From positions 1-20,926 of IMG/VR virus record IMGVR_UViG_3300042300_000990: DNA of 20,926 bases; one strand, 5' to 3'. Position numbers and translations under genes: made by a program. The stretch's first letter is position 1, and every line of letters starts with the position of its first letter. Shown one piece after another: positions 11,438 through 18,015 of this stretch. Source of the DNA: a virus. The notes under the pieces are model-generated. The model saw only the letters and a program-made list of their open reading frames with translations. It made no database searches and was not told the DNA's origin.

Positions 11438-13259
11438 ACTCATCCCAGTAACCCAGAAGCCCGGCATCGTCCGGGAACTCACTCGGTACGCGGGTGAGGG
11501 TGGCTGGTATGACGCCGACAAAGTCCGCTTCCGCTACGGCCAGCCCGAAAAAATTGGCGGTTGGCAAAACGTCAATGGCATCAGCGACCCCAAGTCAATT
11601 CCCGGCGTGGGCCGCAGCATCTTCACGTGGACCACCCAATCCGGCTACGTCTATCTGGCCGTAGGCACCAACTCCCATCTGGCAATCTGGTACGGTGGCC
11701 TCTACCACGACATCACCCCCGTCGCCGCATCCATCTCTGCCACCAACGCAATCAGCACTTCTGCTGGATCCACCACCATCACCATCGCGGTGTCGGCCCA
11801 CGGCCAGGCCACCGGCAACTACTTCTACGCCACCACCGTCGCCGCAACCGTAGGTGACAACATCTATCCGGTGTCCGCGCCCTTTGGGGGCTACCCCATC
11901 ACGGTGATCGATGGCAACACCTTTACCATCAACACCGGCACCACAGCAGCCGCCACCTCTGCCGCAGCCGGTGGCCTCCTCCAAGGCTACTTCCTCTTGG
12001 CCCCTGGCCCCGCGTCCAACCAGCTTGACACCGGCTGGGGTGCTGGCGTGTGGAATGGACCCCAAGCCTGGAACGAGGAATTCACCGCGTTGGCCCCACT
12101 CCGCTTCTGGAGTCTGGACAACTGGGGAGAAGACCTGGCGGCCTCACCCCGCAACGGCCAGATCTACTACTGGGATAGCAGCATGGGCTTGACGAGTCGA
12201 GCCTACCTCGTCTCCGCGACCCCCAGCCAAAATGCCCAGATCCTGGTGTCGCCCGAAGACCGCCACCTGATCTCCTTTGGGTGCCCCGACGCCCTCACCT
12301 CCGTGGTCAACCCCCTCTACATCCGCTGGTGCAACCAGGAAGACATCACCGACTGGAACGCATCGGCCACCAACACCGCTGGCGACAAGGTCCTGTCGGG
12401 TGCCTCCCGCATCATTGCGGCGCGGCGGACCCGAGGCCAGATCCTCATCTGGACCGACGAAAACCTCTACAGCATGCAGCAGGTGGGTCCCCCCTACACT
12501 TTCGGCTTCCAGCTTATCGGTACCAACTGTGGTACCCTTGGCCAAAACGCTATGGTCGAAGTGGGCGGGCGCACCTTTTGGATGGCCGATGAACGCTTCA
12601 TGGTGTATGATGGTGCTGCCGCCCGCCCCATGAAGTGCGACGTACTTCGCTACGTCTTCGACAGCCTCGACCGCAGCCAACTCGACAAGATCTATTGCGC
12701 CAGCAACACCTCCTACAACGAGGTGATCTGGTTCTACCCCACGACCACGGGCGAGATCGATTCCTACGTCATCTACGACTACATGCAGGACGTGTGGAGT
12801 ATTGGCCGCCTGGTCCGCACCGCGTGGCTCGACCAGGGCATCAACAGTTTTCCGATTGGGGTCGCTTACGAAGCGTCCGCAACCAAACTCTACTACCACG
12901 AATTCGGCAACACCGCCGATGGGGCAGCCATCAACGCCTACATCGAATCCAATCTTTTCGATTTGGATGCGGGCCAGGAGTTGATGTTTGTGGATCGTAT
13001 CATCCCCGATTTTTCGGGGCGCGATGGCGGAGTCATGACGGGCAACGTCACCATGACGCTGCATGCCCTCAAGTATCCCAACACCCCCGAATCCATGGAA
13101 GTGACGAAGGGACCCTACCTGGTTTCCGCCGCCACCCAAAAAATAGATTTCCGGATGAGGGGCCGCCATACATATTATCGCATTGAGAGTAATGATGTCA
13201 ATACTTCTTGGCGTCTGGGTGCGATTCGTTTCCGGCTTGGCCCCGATGGTGAACGATGA
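11424..13259 (+). CDS. P22 gp10-like tail hub/stabilisation protein
   Basis: A 611-residue protein whose N-terminal part (GIVRELTRYAGEGGWYDADK, then VRFRYGQPEKIGGW) and beta-rich body fit the phage stabilisation or tail-nozzle family (P22 gp10-like). That family forms the tail tube end below the adaptor ring and closes the DNA channel. Residues about 101-190 are a Thr/Ala/Ser-rich beta insertion before the propeller-like body resumes at LLAPGP. Later blocks include RWCNQEDITDWNASATNTAG and YVIYDYMQDVWSIGRL, with the repeating W and Y spacing of blade edges. The start at 11424 overlaps the small membrane gene by 14 bases; the end overlaps the next gene by four. The 611-residue length is larger than the roughly 470 residues of P22 gp10, largely from the insertion. 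Confidence 0.78.
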   Translation: MATPKLIPVTQKPGIVRELTRYAGEGGWYDADKVRFRYGQPEKIGGWQNVNGISDPKSIPGVGRSIFTWTTQSGYVYLAVGTNSHLAIWYGGLYHDITPVAASISATNAISTSAGSTTITIAVSAHGQATGNYFYATTVAATVGDNIYPVSAPFGGYPITVIDGNTFTINTGTTAAATSAAAGGLLQGYFLLAPGPASNQLDTGWGAGVWNGPQAWNEEFTALAPLRFWSLDNWGEDLAASPRNGQIYYWDSSMGLTSRAYLVSATPSQNAQILVSPEDRHLISFGCPDALTSVVNPLYIRWCNQEDITDWNASATNTAGDKVLSGASRIIAARRTRGQILIWTDENLYSMQQVGPPYTFGFQLIGTNCGTLGQNAMVEVGGRTFWMADERFMVYDGAAARPMKCDVLRYVFDSLDRSQLDKIYCASNTSYNEVIWFYPTTTGEIDSYVIYDYMQDVWSIGRLVRTAWLDQGINSFPIGVAYEASATKLYYHEFGNTADGAAINAYIESNLFDLDAGQELMFVDRIIPDFSGRDGGVMTGNVTMTLHALKYPNTPESMEVTKGPYLVSAATQKIDFRMRGRHTYYRIESNDVNTSWRLGAIRFRLGPDGER

Positions 13260-13519
13260 AACCGCTTCTTCCCCTGCCCCCGACTTCCCTTCCGGTTGAT
13301 GCCCAGATGGCGTGGGGGGAAATGATCCGCGTCCTCAACCTCTACCACGGCCAGGTGGTGACGGGGCCAGCAGTGACAGGCTATACAGTTTCTGCTACAG
13401 TACCGGCGTCGGCCACCCTCGATCTGGGGACAGTAACGGTTACCGCTGTTGCCAACACCCTCGTCAAGCTGCTGACGGATCTGCAATCGAAGGGCATCGT
13501 GAAGGTGGACAAACTATGA
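13256..13519 (+). CDS. Small protein following the gp10-like gene
   Basis: An 87-residue product joined to the gp10-like gene by an ATGA overlap and to the next gene by another ATGA overlap. The N-terminus is proline-rich (MKPLLPLPPTSLPVDAQM), followed by a helix (WGEMIRVLNLYHGQVVTG). A threonine/valine strand region and a C-terminal helix (ANTLVKLLTDLQSKGIVKV) follow. No cysteine, signal peptide or catalytic motif is present. Its consistent coupling to a tail gene suggests a small tail component or assembly partner. I do not recognise a named family. Confidence 0.75.
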   Translation: MKPLLPLPPTSLPVDAQMAWGEMIRVLNLYHGQVVTGPAVTGYTVSATVPASATLDLGTVTVTAVANTLVKLLTDLQSKGIVKVDKL

Positions 13520-15390
13520 AGGGATACGATTCTTTCATCAAGGGTTACGCTGAGGGCGGCCCCGTCAATCCCTTTGAAGCTTTCGTGGCCCCCAAGGGAA
13601 ACATCTTTCGGACGATCCCGCGTACCTCCCGACCCACCTTCACCCCGTACAATCCGAATCAACAACTCTACGGTGGACCTGCTGAACTTCCGAGTGGCTA
13701 TCGTAGCATCTACGGCAACCTTTCGAGGATTCGGGAGGAGCAAGCACGTCGGCGTGCTGCCGCAACTCCTGCGCCCCAACCGGATCAGCCCTCCCAGGGT
13801 GCGGACCCTGCCCCGGCACCACCGTCTCCAAACCAGTCTCCCGCCCAAAGGGAACTCGACACATACAATCAGGAAGCTGCGGCAAGGGAGGCTGCTGCGA
13901 GAGAGGCTGCGGCGAGAGAAGCCCAGGACCTACTCAACCAGCGACCCATCGATACGACGCCGATCTTCGATGCGCCGCTTCCGGATGACATGGAGGATTT
14001 TCCGCTGGTGACGGTTAGTCCTCCCACCGAGACTGTGCCAGAAACGACGCCGCCAGATAGCATCCCCGCGCCGTCGATTGATGACGAGATCACGCAGGAA
14101 TACCTAGGTCTTCCCAATCCGCTAGATCGGGTGGTGGAGGATGTCCTGCGGCCCACGCCAGAGTTGGTTCCCGGCGATGTCACGTTGGTGGGACCAGACG
14201 ACACCGAATTGTCGGTAGAATCTCCGGAAACGCCCACCTCCGAAGTGGAAGCTGGCCCTGGCTTCGACCCGGATTTTGGGATGGGATCTGAAGAGATCCC
14301 TAGTGCGGCACCTCCCGCTGAGGTGGCGACCCCCGCCCCCAATTTGGGGGATGTGCTTTCGTCCTATAGCGACGATGCGTATGCGACCCCGGAAGTTGGG
14401 CTGGATCTTGCGGACATCCCCGATACCACGATGGAGGGGGCAGCCAAGAATGAAGCCCTTTCGGGGAAAGCCCAAGGCGCAACTCTTGGAGATCTTGGAA
14501 AGTCTCTCTTGCAGGGTGTGGGTATGATGTCCCCGCTGGGCCTGGTCAATACCCTTGGGGGCATGGCTGTGTCCAACTACCAGAATGAAGAGGCCCCGCC
14601 CAAGTCTTTGATGGGGATGGCTTTGGAGAAGGTTGCTCCGTCTTTTGCTGCAGGGATCTCCCCGGCAGCCAAGCAGGAGTTGCAGACACGCGGGGAAATC
14701 GCTGGGACGCAGATGGCGGAGCAGGTCAACGCGGGCCAGATTTCCCCCACGGCTGCGGCAACAGCGTTGACTCAAGACCAGAATCTGATAGGATCGCTTG
14801 GTCCCGCATTGGCTGCGTTGGAGCGTAGTATTGGTACGCTGAAGGGCGGCGATGAGGAAGGCGAAGCCCTCTCCGCACCAGAGGCGGAATCGGAATCCCC
14901 CGCAGTAGACTTCGGTACTCCCGAAATTGAGACGGGCACGCCCGCAACTCCCGATCTGTCGGGCTTCGATGGGGGCGACACCGAAGGTGGTACGGATGGA
15001 GGCGATAGTGGTGGAGATAGTGGAGGCGATAGTGGTGGCGACGGTGGGGGTGGCAGCGATGGGGGCGGGGGCGGTGAAAGCGATGCTGGCGGTGGTGGTA
15101 GCGATGGCGGTTGGGCTAAGGGCGGCTACGTACCGGGGGATAGTGGCGGCATGGATGACGATGTTCCCGCCGTCATCGATGGAAAAGCGCCCGCACGCCT
15201 ATCTTCCGGGGAGTTCGTATTTGACGCCGCGACGGTAGCCGCCCTGGGGGATGGCAACAATGAGGCGGGGGCCAAGAAACTCAACATGCTCCGCGAAGCC
15301 ATCCGCCACAAAGCCTATGGCCACAAGAAGCAACCCCCCAAAAACTACAGCATTGGGGACCTAGTGAGGCTCTATGATCGTATGCGCTGA
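13516..15390 (+). CDS. Large low-complexity virion protein
   Basis: A 624-residue acidic protein starting at ATG 13516 (four-base overlap); the open frame upstream overlaps the preceding gene and is not used. The order is: YAEGG-containing N-terminus (KGYDSFIKGYAEGGPVN), a proline/glutamine-rich stretch, an EAAAR helical repeat (120-134), a long Pro/Glu/Thr acidic region, a helical centre (SLLQGVGMMSPLGLVNTLGG), a Gly/Asp spacer with GDSG repeats (496-511), and a compact C-terminal domain. That end has DDDVPAVIDGKAPARLSSGE, FVFDAATVAALGDGNNEAG and AKKLNMLREAIR, which I recognise as a recurrent terminal module of large phage tail and internal proteins. Most of the length is probably disordered. 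The role is likely structural or ejected with DNA; it overlaps the GNAT gene by 17 bases. Confidence 0.78.
   Translation: MKGYDSFIKGYAEGGPVNPFEAFVAPKGNIFRTIPRTSRPTFTPYNPNQQLYGGPAELPSGYRSIYGNLSRIREEQARRRAAATPAPQPDQPSQGADPAPAPPSPNQSPAQRELDTYNQEAAAREAAAREAAAREAQDLLNQRPIDTTPIFDAPLPDDMEDFPLVTVSPPTETVPETTPPDSIPAPSIDDEITQEYLGLPNPLDRVVEDVLRPTPELVPGDVTLVGPDDTELSVESPETPTSEVEAGPGFDPDFGMGSEEIPSAAPPAEVATPAPNLGDVLSSYSDDAYATPEVGLDLADIPDTTMEGAAKNEALSGKAQGATLGDLGKSLLQGVGMMSPLGLVNTLGGMAVSNYQNEEAPPKSLMGMALEKVAPSFAAGISPAAKQELQTRGEIAGTQMAEQVNAGQISPTAAATALTQDQNLIGSLGPALAALERSIGTLKGGDEEGEALSAPEAESESPAVDFGTPEIETGTPATPDLSGFDGGDTEGGTDGGDSGGDSGGDSGGDGGGGSDGGGGGESDAGGGGSDGGWAKGGYVPGDSGGMDDDVPAVIDGKAPARLSSGEFVFDAATVAALGDGNNEAGAKKLNMLREAIRHKAYGHKKQPPKNYSIGDLVRLYDRMR
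13873..13917 (+). repeat. Three 15-bp EAAAR-coding repeats
   Basis: Codons 120-134 of the 13516 gene encode Glu-Ala-Ala-Ala-Arg three times. The copies differ at synonymous positions. EAAA-type repeats form stiff alpha-helical rods, which here would separate two disordered regions. Confidence 0.85.
15001..15048 (+). repeat. 12-bp GDSG-coding tandem repeats
   Basis: Four 12-bp units encode GDSG, GDSG, GDSG and GDGG, with the first and third identical in DNA. They sit within a longer Gly/Asp/Ser-rich run to about 15110. The in-frame tandem structure could change length by slippage while leaving the C-terminal domain intact. Confidence 0.85.
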
Positions 15391-15811
15391 CGAAGGGGAC
15401 ATCCCGGCGATTGGCCGTCTCCTCGTAGAGATGCATCAATCGTCGGGCCTTGACATGCCCCCGCTTTCCCCCGGCAAGATCGAGGCCACCCTAGAAGATG
15501 TCCTTGCCACGGGCATCATCTTCTTGGGTATGCGGAATGGGGAGGTGGCCGGTGTTTTGGCCCTCAAGGAAGCTTCCCACTGGTTCAGCGAGGGGCGCTT
15601 CTTCGGGGATGTTGTCTTCTACGTGGGACTCAAGCACCGGCAGTCCGCGTTGGGTCCCCAACTGTTGCGTCGTGCCTCCCGATATGCTAAGATGCGGGGT
15701 CTTCCCTTGTTGATGGCTGTCGTCAACGGGGTTGATGTGGACCGTAAAGACAAGCTGTACAAGCGGCTGGGATTTCGCCACATCGGTGGCGTCTATAGTA
15801 GGGGTATCTGA
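15374..15811 (+). CDS. GNAT-family N-acetyltransferase
   Basis: A 145-residue protein with the full GNAT fold length. It would transfer an acetyl group from acetyl-CoA to an amine on a small molecule or protein. The beta strands EVAGVLALKE and FGDVVFYVGL lead to an acetyl-CoA loop region (HRQSALGPQLLRRASRYAKM) resembling the family's Q/R-x-x-G-x-G/A motif, though not a perfect match. The C-terminal KDKLYKRLGFRHIGGVYSR holds the typical Y-x-x-x-GF signature. GAGG at 15366-15369 supports ATG 15374, which lies inside the end of the previous gene; the stop overlaps the next start by one base. An enzyme inside a block of virion genes is odd. Similar GNAT genes are known next to phage structural genes, but substrates are mostly unknown. 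Confidence 0.82.
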   Translation: MIVCADEGDIPAIGRLLVEMHQSSGLDMPPLSPGKIEATLEDVLATGIIFLGMRNGEVAGVLALKEASHWFSEGRFFGDVVFYVGLKHRQSALGPQLLRRASRYAKMRGLPLLMAVVNGVDVDRKDKLYKRLGFRHIGGVYSRGI

Positions 15812-16674
15812 TGGGCTGGTTTTGCGAATCCTCCACGACTCCAACTACCACGACGCAAACCAACACGGTCCCCGCGTGGTACGAAGATGCGTTGGAAAGG
15901 CTGGTCTCTGCGGGCGAAGAAGAGATCGCAAACAAGCCCTACCAGTATTACGATCCCCAGCAGAGGGTTGCCCAGCTTTCCCCCGCCGAGGAACAGGCAA
16001 TCGCGGCCACCCCCGACGCGGCAGGTGCGTACATTCCCGGATTGTCGGCGGCCTTTGGCTCCGCTGCGATGGGGTCGCGGGGCATCCAGGATGTCAACTT
16101 TGCGGATTACATGAATCCGTACACGCAGAATGTCGTGGACATCCAGAAGCGCGAAGCCATCCGCGACTACGAGAAGATGCGTCCCGGCATGGGCTACAGT
16201 GCGGCGAAGCAGGGTGCCTTCGGTGGCGCACGTCACGGTGTCGTGGAAGCGGAAGCGGAACGCAACCTGGGCCAGCGTCTTGGAGATATCCAGCAAGCGG
16301 GGCAGGAGCGGGCCTTCACCGCAGGAACCAACCTCTTCACCAACGAAGCCCAGCGCCAACTCCAGGCTTCGCCCATGTTCAGCCAGATTGGCGAGGCGTC
16401 CCAGCGGTTGGGACTTACTGGCCTCGATGCCGTCTTGAAGGCACAGGCTATTCCCCGCAACGTGGAACAGCAACTGCGCGACGCCCAATTCCAGGAATAT
16501 ATGCGAGAGCAGGGTTACGGCATGGGCCAGTTGGGCGGCCTCAGCGGCATCATCCGAGGGGTATCCCCCGGTGGCACCACCACCACGCAAGGCCAGGTTG
16601 CGGGATCATCCCCCTTCCAAGCCCTCGCAGGGTTGGGCCTCGCTGGGGCCGGTATCTACAACCTCTTTAGGTAA
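15811..16674 (+). CDS. Internal virion / DNA-ejection protein candidate
   Basis: A 287-residue, mostly helical product beginning at a one-base stop/start overlap. After a threonine-rich N-terminus (SSTTPTTTTQTNTVPAWYED) it shows a pattern I recognise from proteins in structural regions of many environmental phages. The pattern is ADYMNPYTQNVVDIQKREAI, then GYSAAKQGAFGGARHGVVEA and ERNLGQRLGDIQQAGQERAF. The C-terminus is glycine-rich and weakly hydrophobic (FQALAGLGLAGAGIYNLFR), possibly a membrane-interacting tail. MGWFC at the start carries a cysteine at residue 5 but no convincing lipoprotein signal. Its place before two larger helical proteins matches the internal-protein sets (three per phage in P22 and T7) that are ejected with DNA. 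The role is inferred. Confidence 0.75.
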   Translation: MGWFCESSTTPTTTTQTNTVPAWYEDALERLVSAGEEEIANKPYQYYDPQQRVAQLSPAEEQAIAATPDAAGAYIPGLSAAFGSAAMGSRGIQDVNFADYMNPYTQNVVDIQKREAIRDYEKMRPGMGYSAAKQGAFGGARHGVVEAEAERNLGQRLGDIQQAGQERAFTAGTNLFTNEAQRQLQASPMFSQIGEASQRLGLTGLDAVLKAQAIPRNVEQQLRDAQFQEYMREQGYGMGQLGGLSGIIRGVSPGGTTTTQGQVAGSSPFQALAGLGLAGAGIYNLFR

Positions 16675-16680
16675 GCACCC

Positions 16681-18015
16681 ATGGCAGATCTCCCCCGGCC
16701 AGGATCTCTCAGCTTTGAGCAGTTGCAGAAAATTTCTCAAAGCCCGGACTTCTATTCACTTGATTGGTCGTACCGGCAGCAAGTTCTAACCGAGTTGCGG
16801 AATAAGCAATCGTCCCGAGTTTCTTACGAGGGCATGGCGACAGACGCTTTGCGGCGACAGGAAGAAAGCGAGGCTGCGGCGGAGCGGAAGCGACAACAGG
16901 CGCAGTTTGCGCGCAATCGTATGCTTGAGCAATTTGGAAGTCAGCCTAGTGAAGCTTTGGCAAAAGCGCCTTCGCCTACTCCGAGTATGGAAGATCTAAC
17001 ATCGGAAGCTGTGCGCTCAGTGTTTCCGCGTCCGCAGATTCCCACTACCACCAAGACAGATACCCCGGAGACTCCGGTGACGACGGCGGCACCTTCGGGT
17101 GCGGCAGCGCAGCCTGATCCCTTCGCGGAGATGCGGGCTACCATCATGGGTATGGGTGGTGGCGGGGGACCCCGGCCCAAAATTGCTAGGCCGGATACCT
17201 CCCAGGTCCTCAAGGATATCCCGCAGGTGGGGGAGAGGCAAGCGGGGGAAACCTACAAGGCTGACCCCTACATGACCATGCTGCAGACGGGGCTGAAGAT
17301 CCTGGCGGCCAAACCTGAAATTGGCCAGTCTGCCCTGTCCACGATTGCCGCGCCCCTGGCTTCGGGCGTGGAGCAGTATCGTGGGGAGAAGCAGAAGGAA
17401 GCCGAGTCCCGCAAGGCCGAAGCTGAGGCAGCCCGCACTGACAGATACCGTCAGGCCGAGGCGGCCCGCAGCACCGCCGGTCTCGCCGCGCAGCTACGTC
17501 AGCAGGATCTCACGGCATCGATTGCCGAAGCCCAACTGACCCAAAGCGCAGAGCAGCACGGCCAGAGTGTTTCCTTGCAGAAGATGGACCTCCTTCGCAA
17601 GATAGAAGATGACCGTTTTACCAATACCATCCGCCAGGCATCCACACCCGAAGCCCGCATGAAACTGATGGATGCGGAATCGACGGAATTGGAGAAGGTT
17701 GAAAGGCGGCTGCAGGATCCCAAGCTTTCTGCCGGGGAACGTCAAATCCTTGAAAACGTCAAGGCCCGCAAGGAACGCAATTTGAGTTACCTGCAGGGCA
17801 CTGCCCGCACTGAGATGCAAAGTGACACGTCCCGAGAACTTGCGGCGCGGCGGGCGTTGACGCAGATTGACCTGCAAATTGCCAAGCTGGGGTCGGGGAT
17901 CCCCACCCCGGAAACGACAAAGGCGTTGGCGGATTTGAGAAATAAGCGTAGGGAAATTGCCCTGACACTGGGTGAAGGGGAAGGCGGAAAGTCCATTCTG
18001 CCGCCGCCTCCATGA
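16681..18015 (+). CDS. Helical internal virion protein candidate
   Basis: A 444-residue protein starting 6 nt after the previous stop. Residues about 55-85 are charged and helical (RRQEESEAAAERKRQQAQFA). A proline/threonine-rich linker with a poly-Gly stretch (MGMGGGGGPRP) follows. A short helix (YMTMLQTGLKILAAKPEIGQ) comes next, then a long Ala/Glu/Arg/Lys coiled coil of about 100 residues (QYRGEKQKEAESRKAEAEAA and on). A second charged helical part precedes a GEGEGGKSILPPPP tail. There is no enzyme motif. Helical, charged proteins in this position act as ejection or core proteins in podoviruses, which is my inference. The stop overlaps the giant gene by four bases. Confidence 0.75.
   Translation: MADLPRPGSLSFEQLQKISQSPDFYSLDWSYRQQVLTELRNKQSSRVSYEGMATDALRRQEESEAAAERKRQQAQFARNRMLEQFGSQPSEALAKAPSPTPSMEDLTSEAVRSVFPRPQIPTTTKTDTPETPVTTAAPSGAAAQPDPFAEMRATIMGMGGGGGPRPKIARPDTSQVLKDIPQVGERQAGETYKADPYMTMLQTGLKILAAKPEIGQSALSTIAAPLASGVEQYRGEKQKEAESRKAEAEAARTDRYRQAEAARSTAGLAAQLRQQDLTASIAEAQLTQSAEQHGQSVSLQKMDLLRKIEDDRFTNTIRQASTPEARMKLMDAESTELEKVERRLQDPKLSAGERQILENVKARKERNLSYLQGTARTEMQSDTSRELAARRALTQIDLQIAKLGSGIPTPETTKALADLRNKRREIALTLGEGEGGKSILPPPP
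17889..17909 (+). other. GC-rich inverted repeat inside a coding region
   Basis: GGGGT, a bulged C, then the perfect palindrome GGGGATCCCC and ACCCC could fold into an 8-pair hairpin with loop GATC. It lies within codons for GSGIPTP and has no T-tract, so it is not a terminator. It might slow ribosomes or polymerase about 100 nt before the giant gene begins. Confidence 0.4.

Noticed and set aside
12144-13169. 341-residue antisense ORF opposite the gp10-like gene
   Set aside because: His/Gly/Val-rich sequence typical of the reverse frame of a real gene; the + strand product has clear family features.
13312-13515. Upstream extension of the 13516 gene
   Set aside because: The region is the coding sequence of the 87-residue gene in another frame; ATG 13516 has an ATGA coupling and begins a motif-like N-terminus.
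15732-16670. 312-residue + strand ORF over the 15811 gene
   Set aside because: Overlaps the recognised internal-protein frame almost completely and has shadow-type composition.
17889-17909. Hairpin as a terminator before the giant gene
   Set aside because: It lies in coding sequence and has no T-tract; downstream gene coupling by ATGA suggests continuous transcription.
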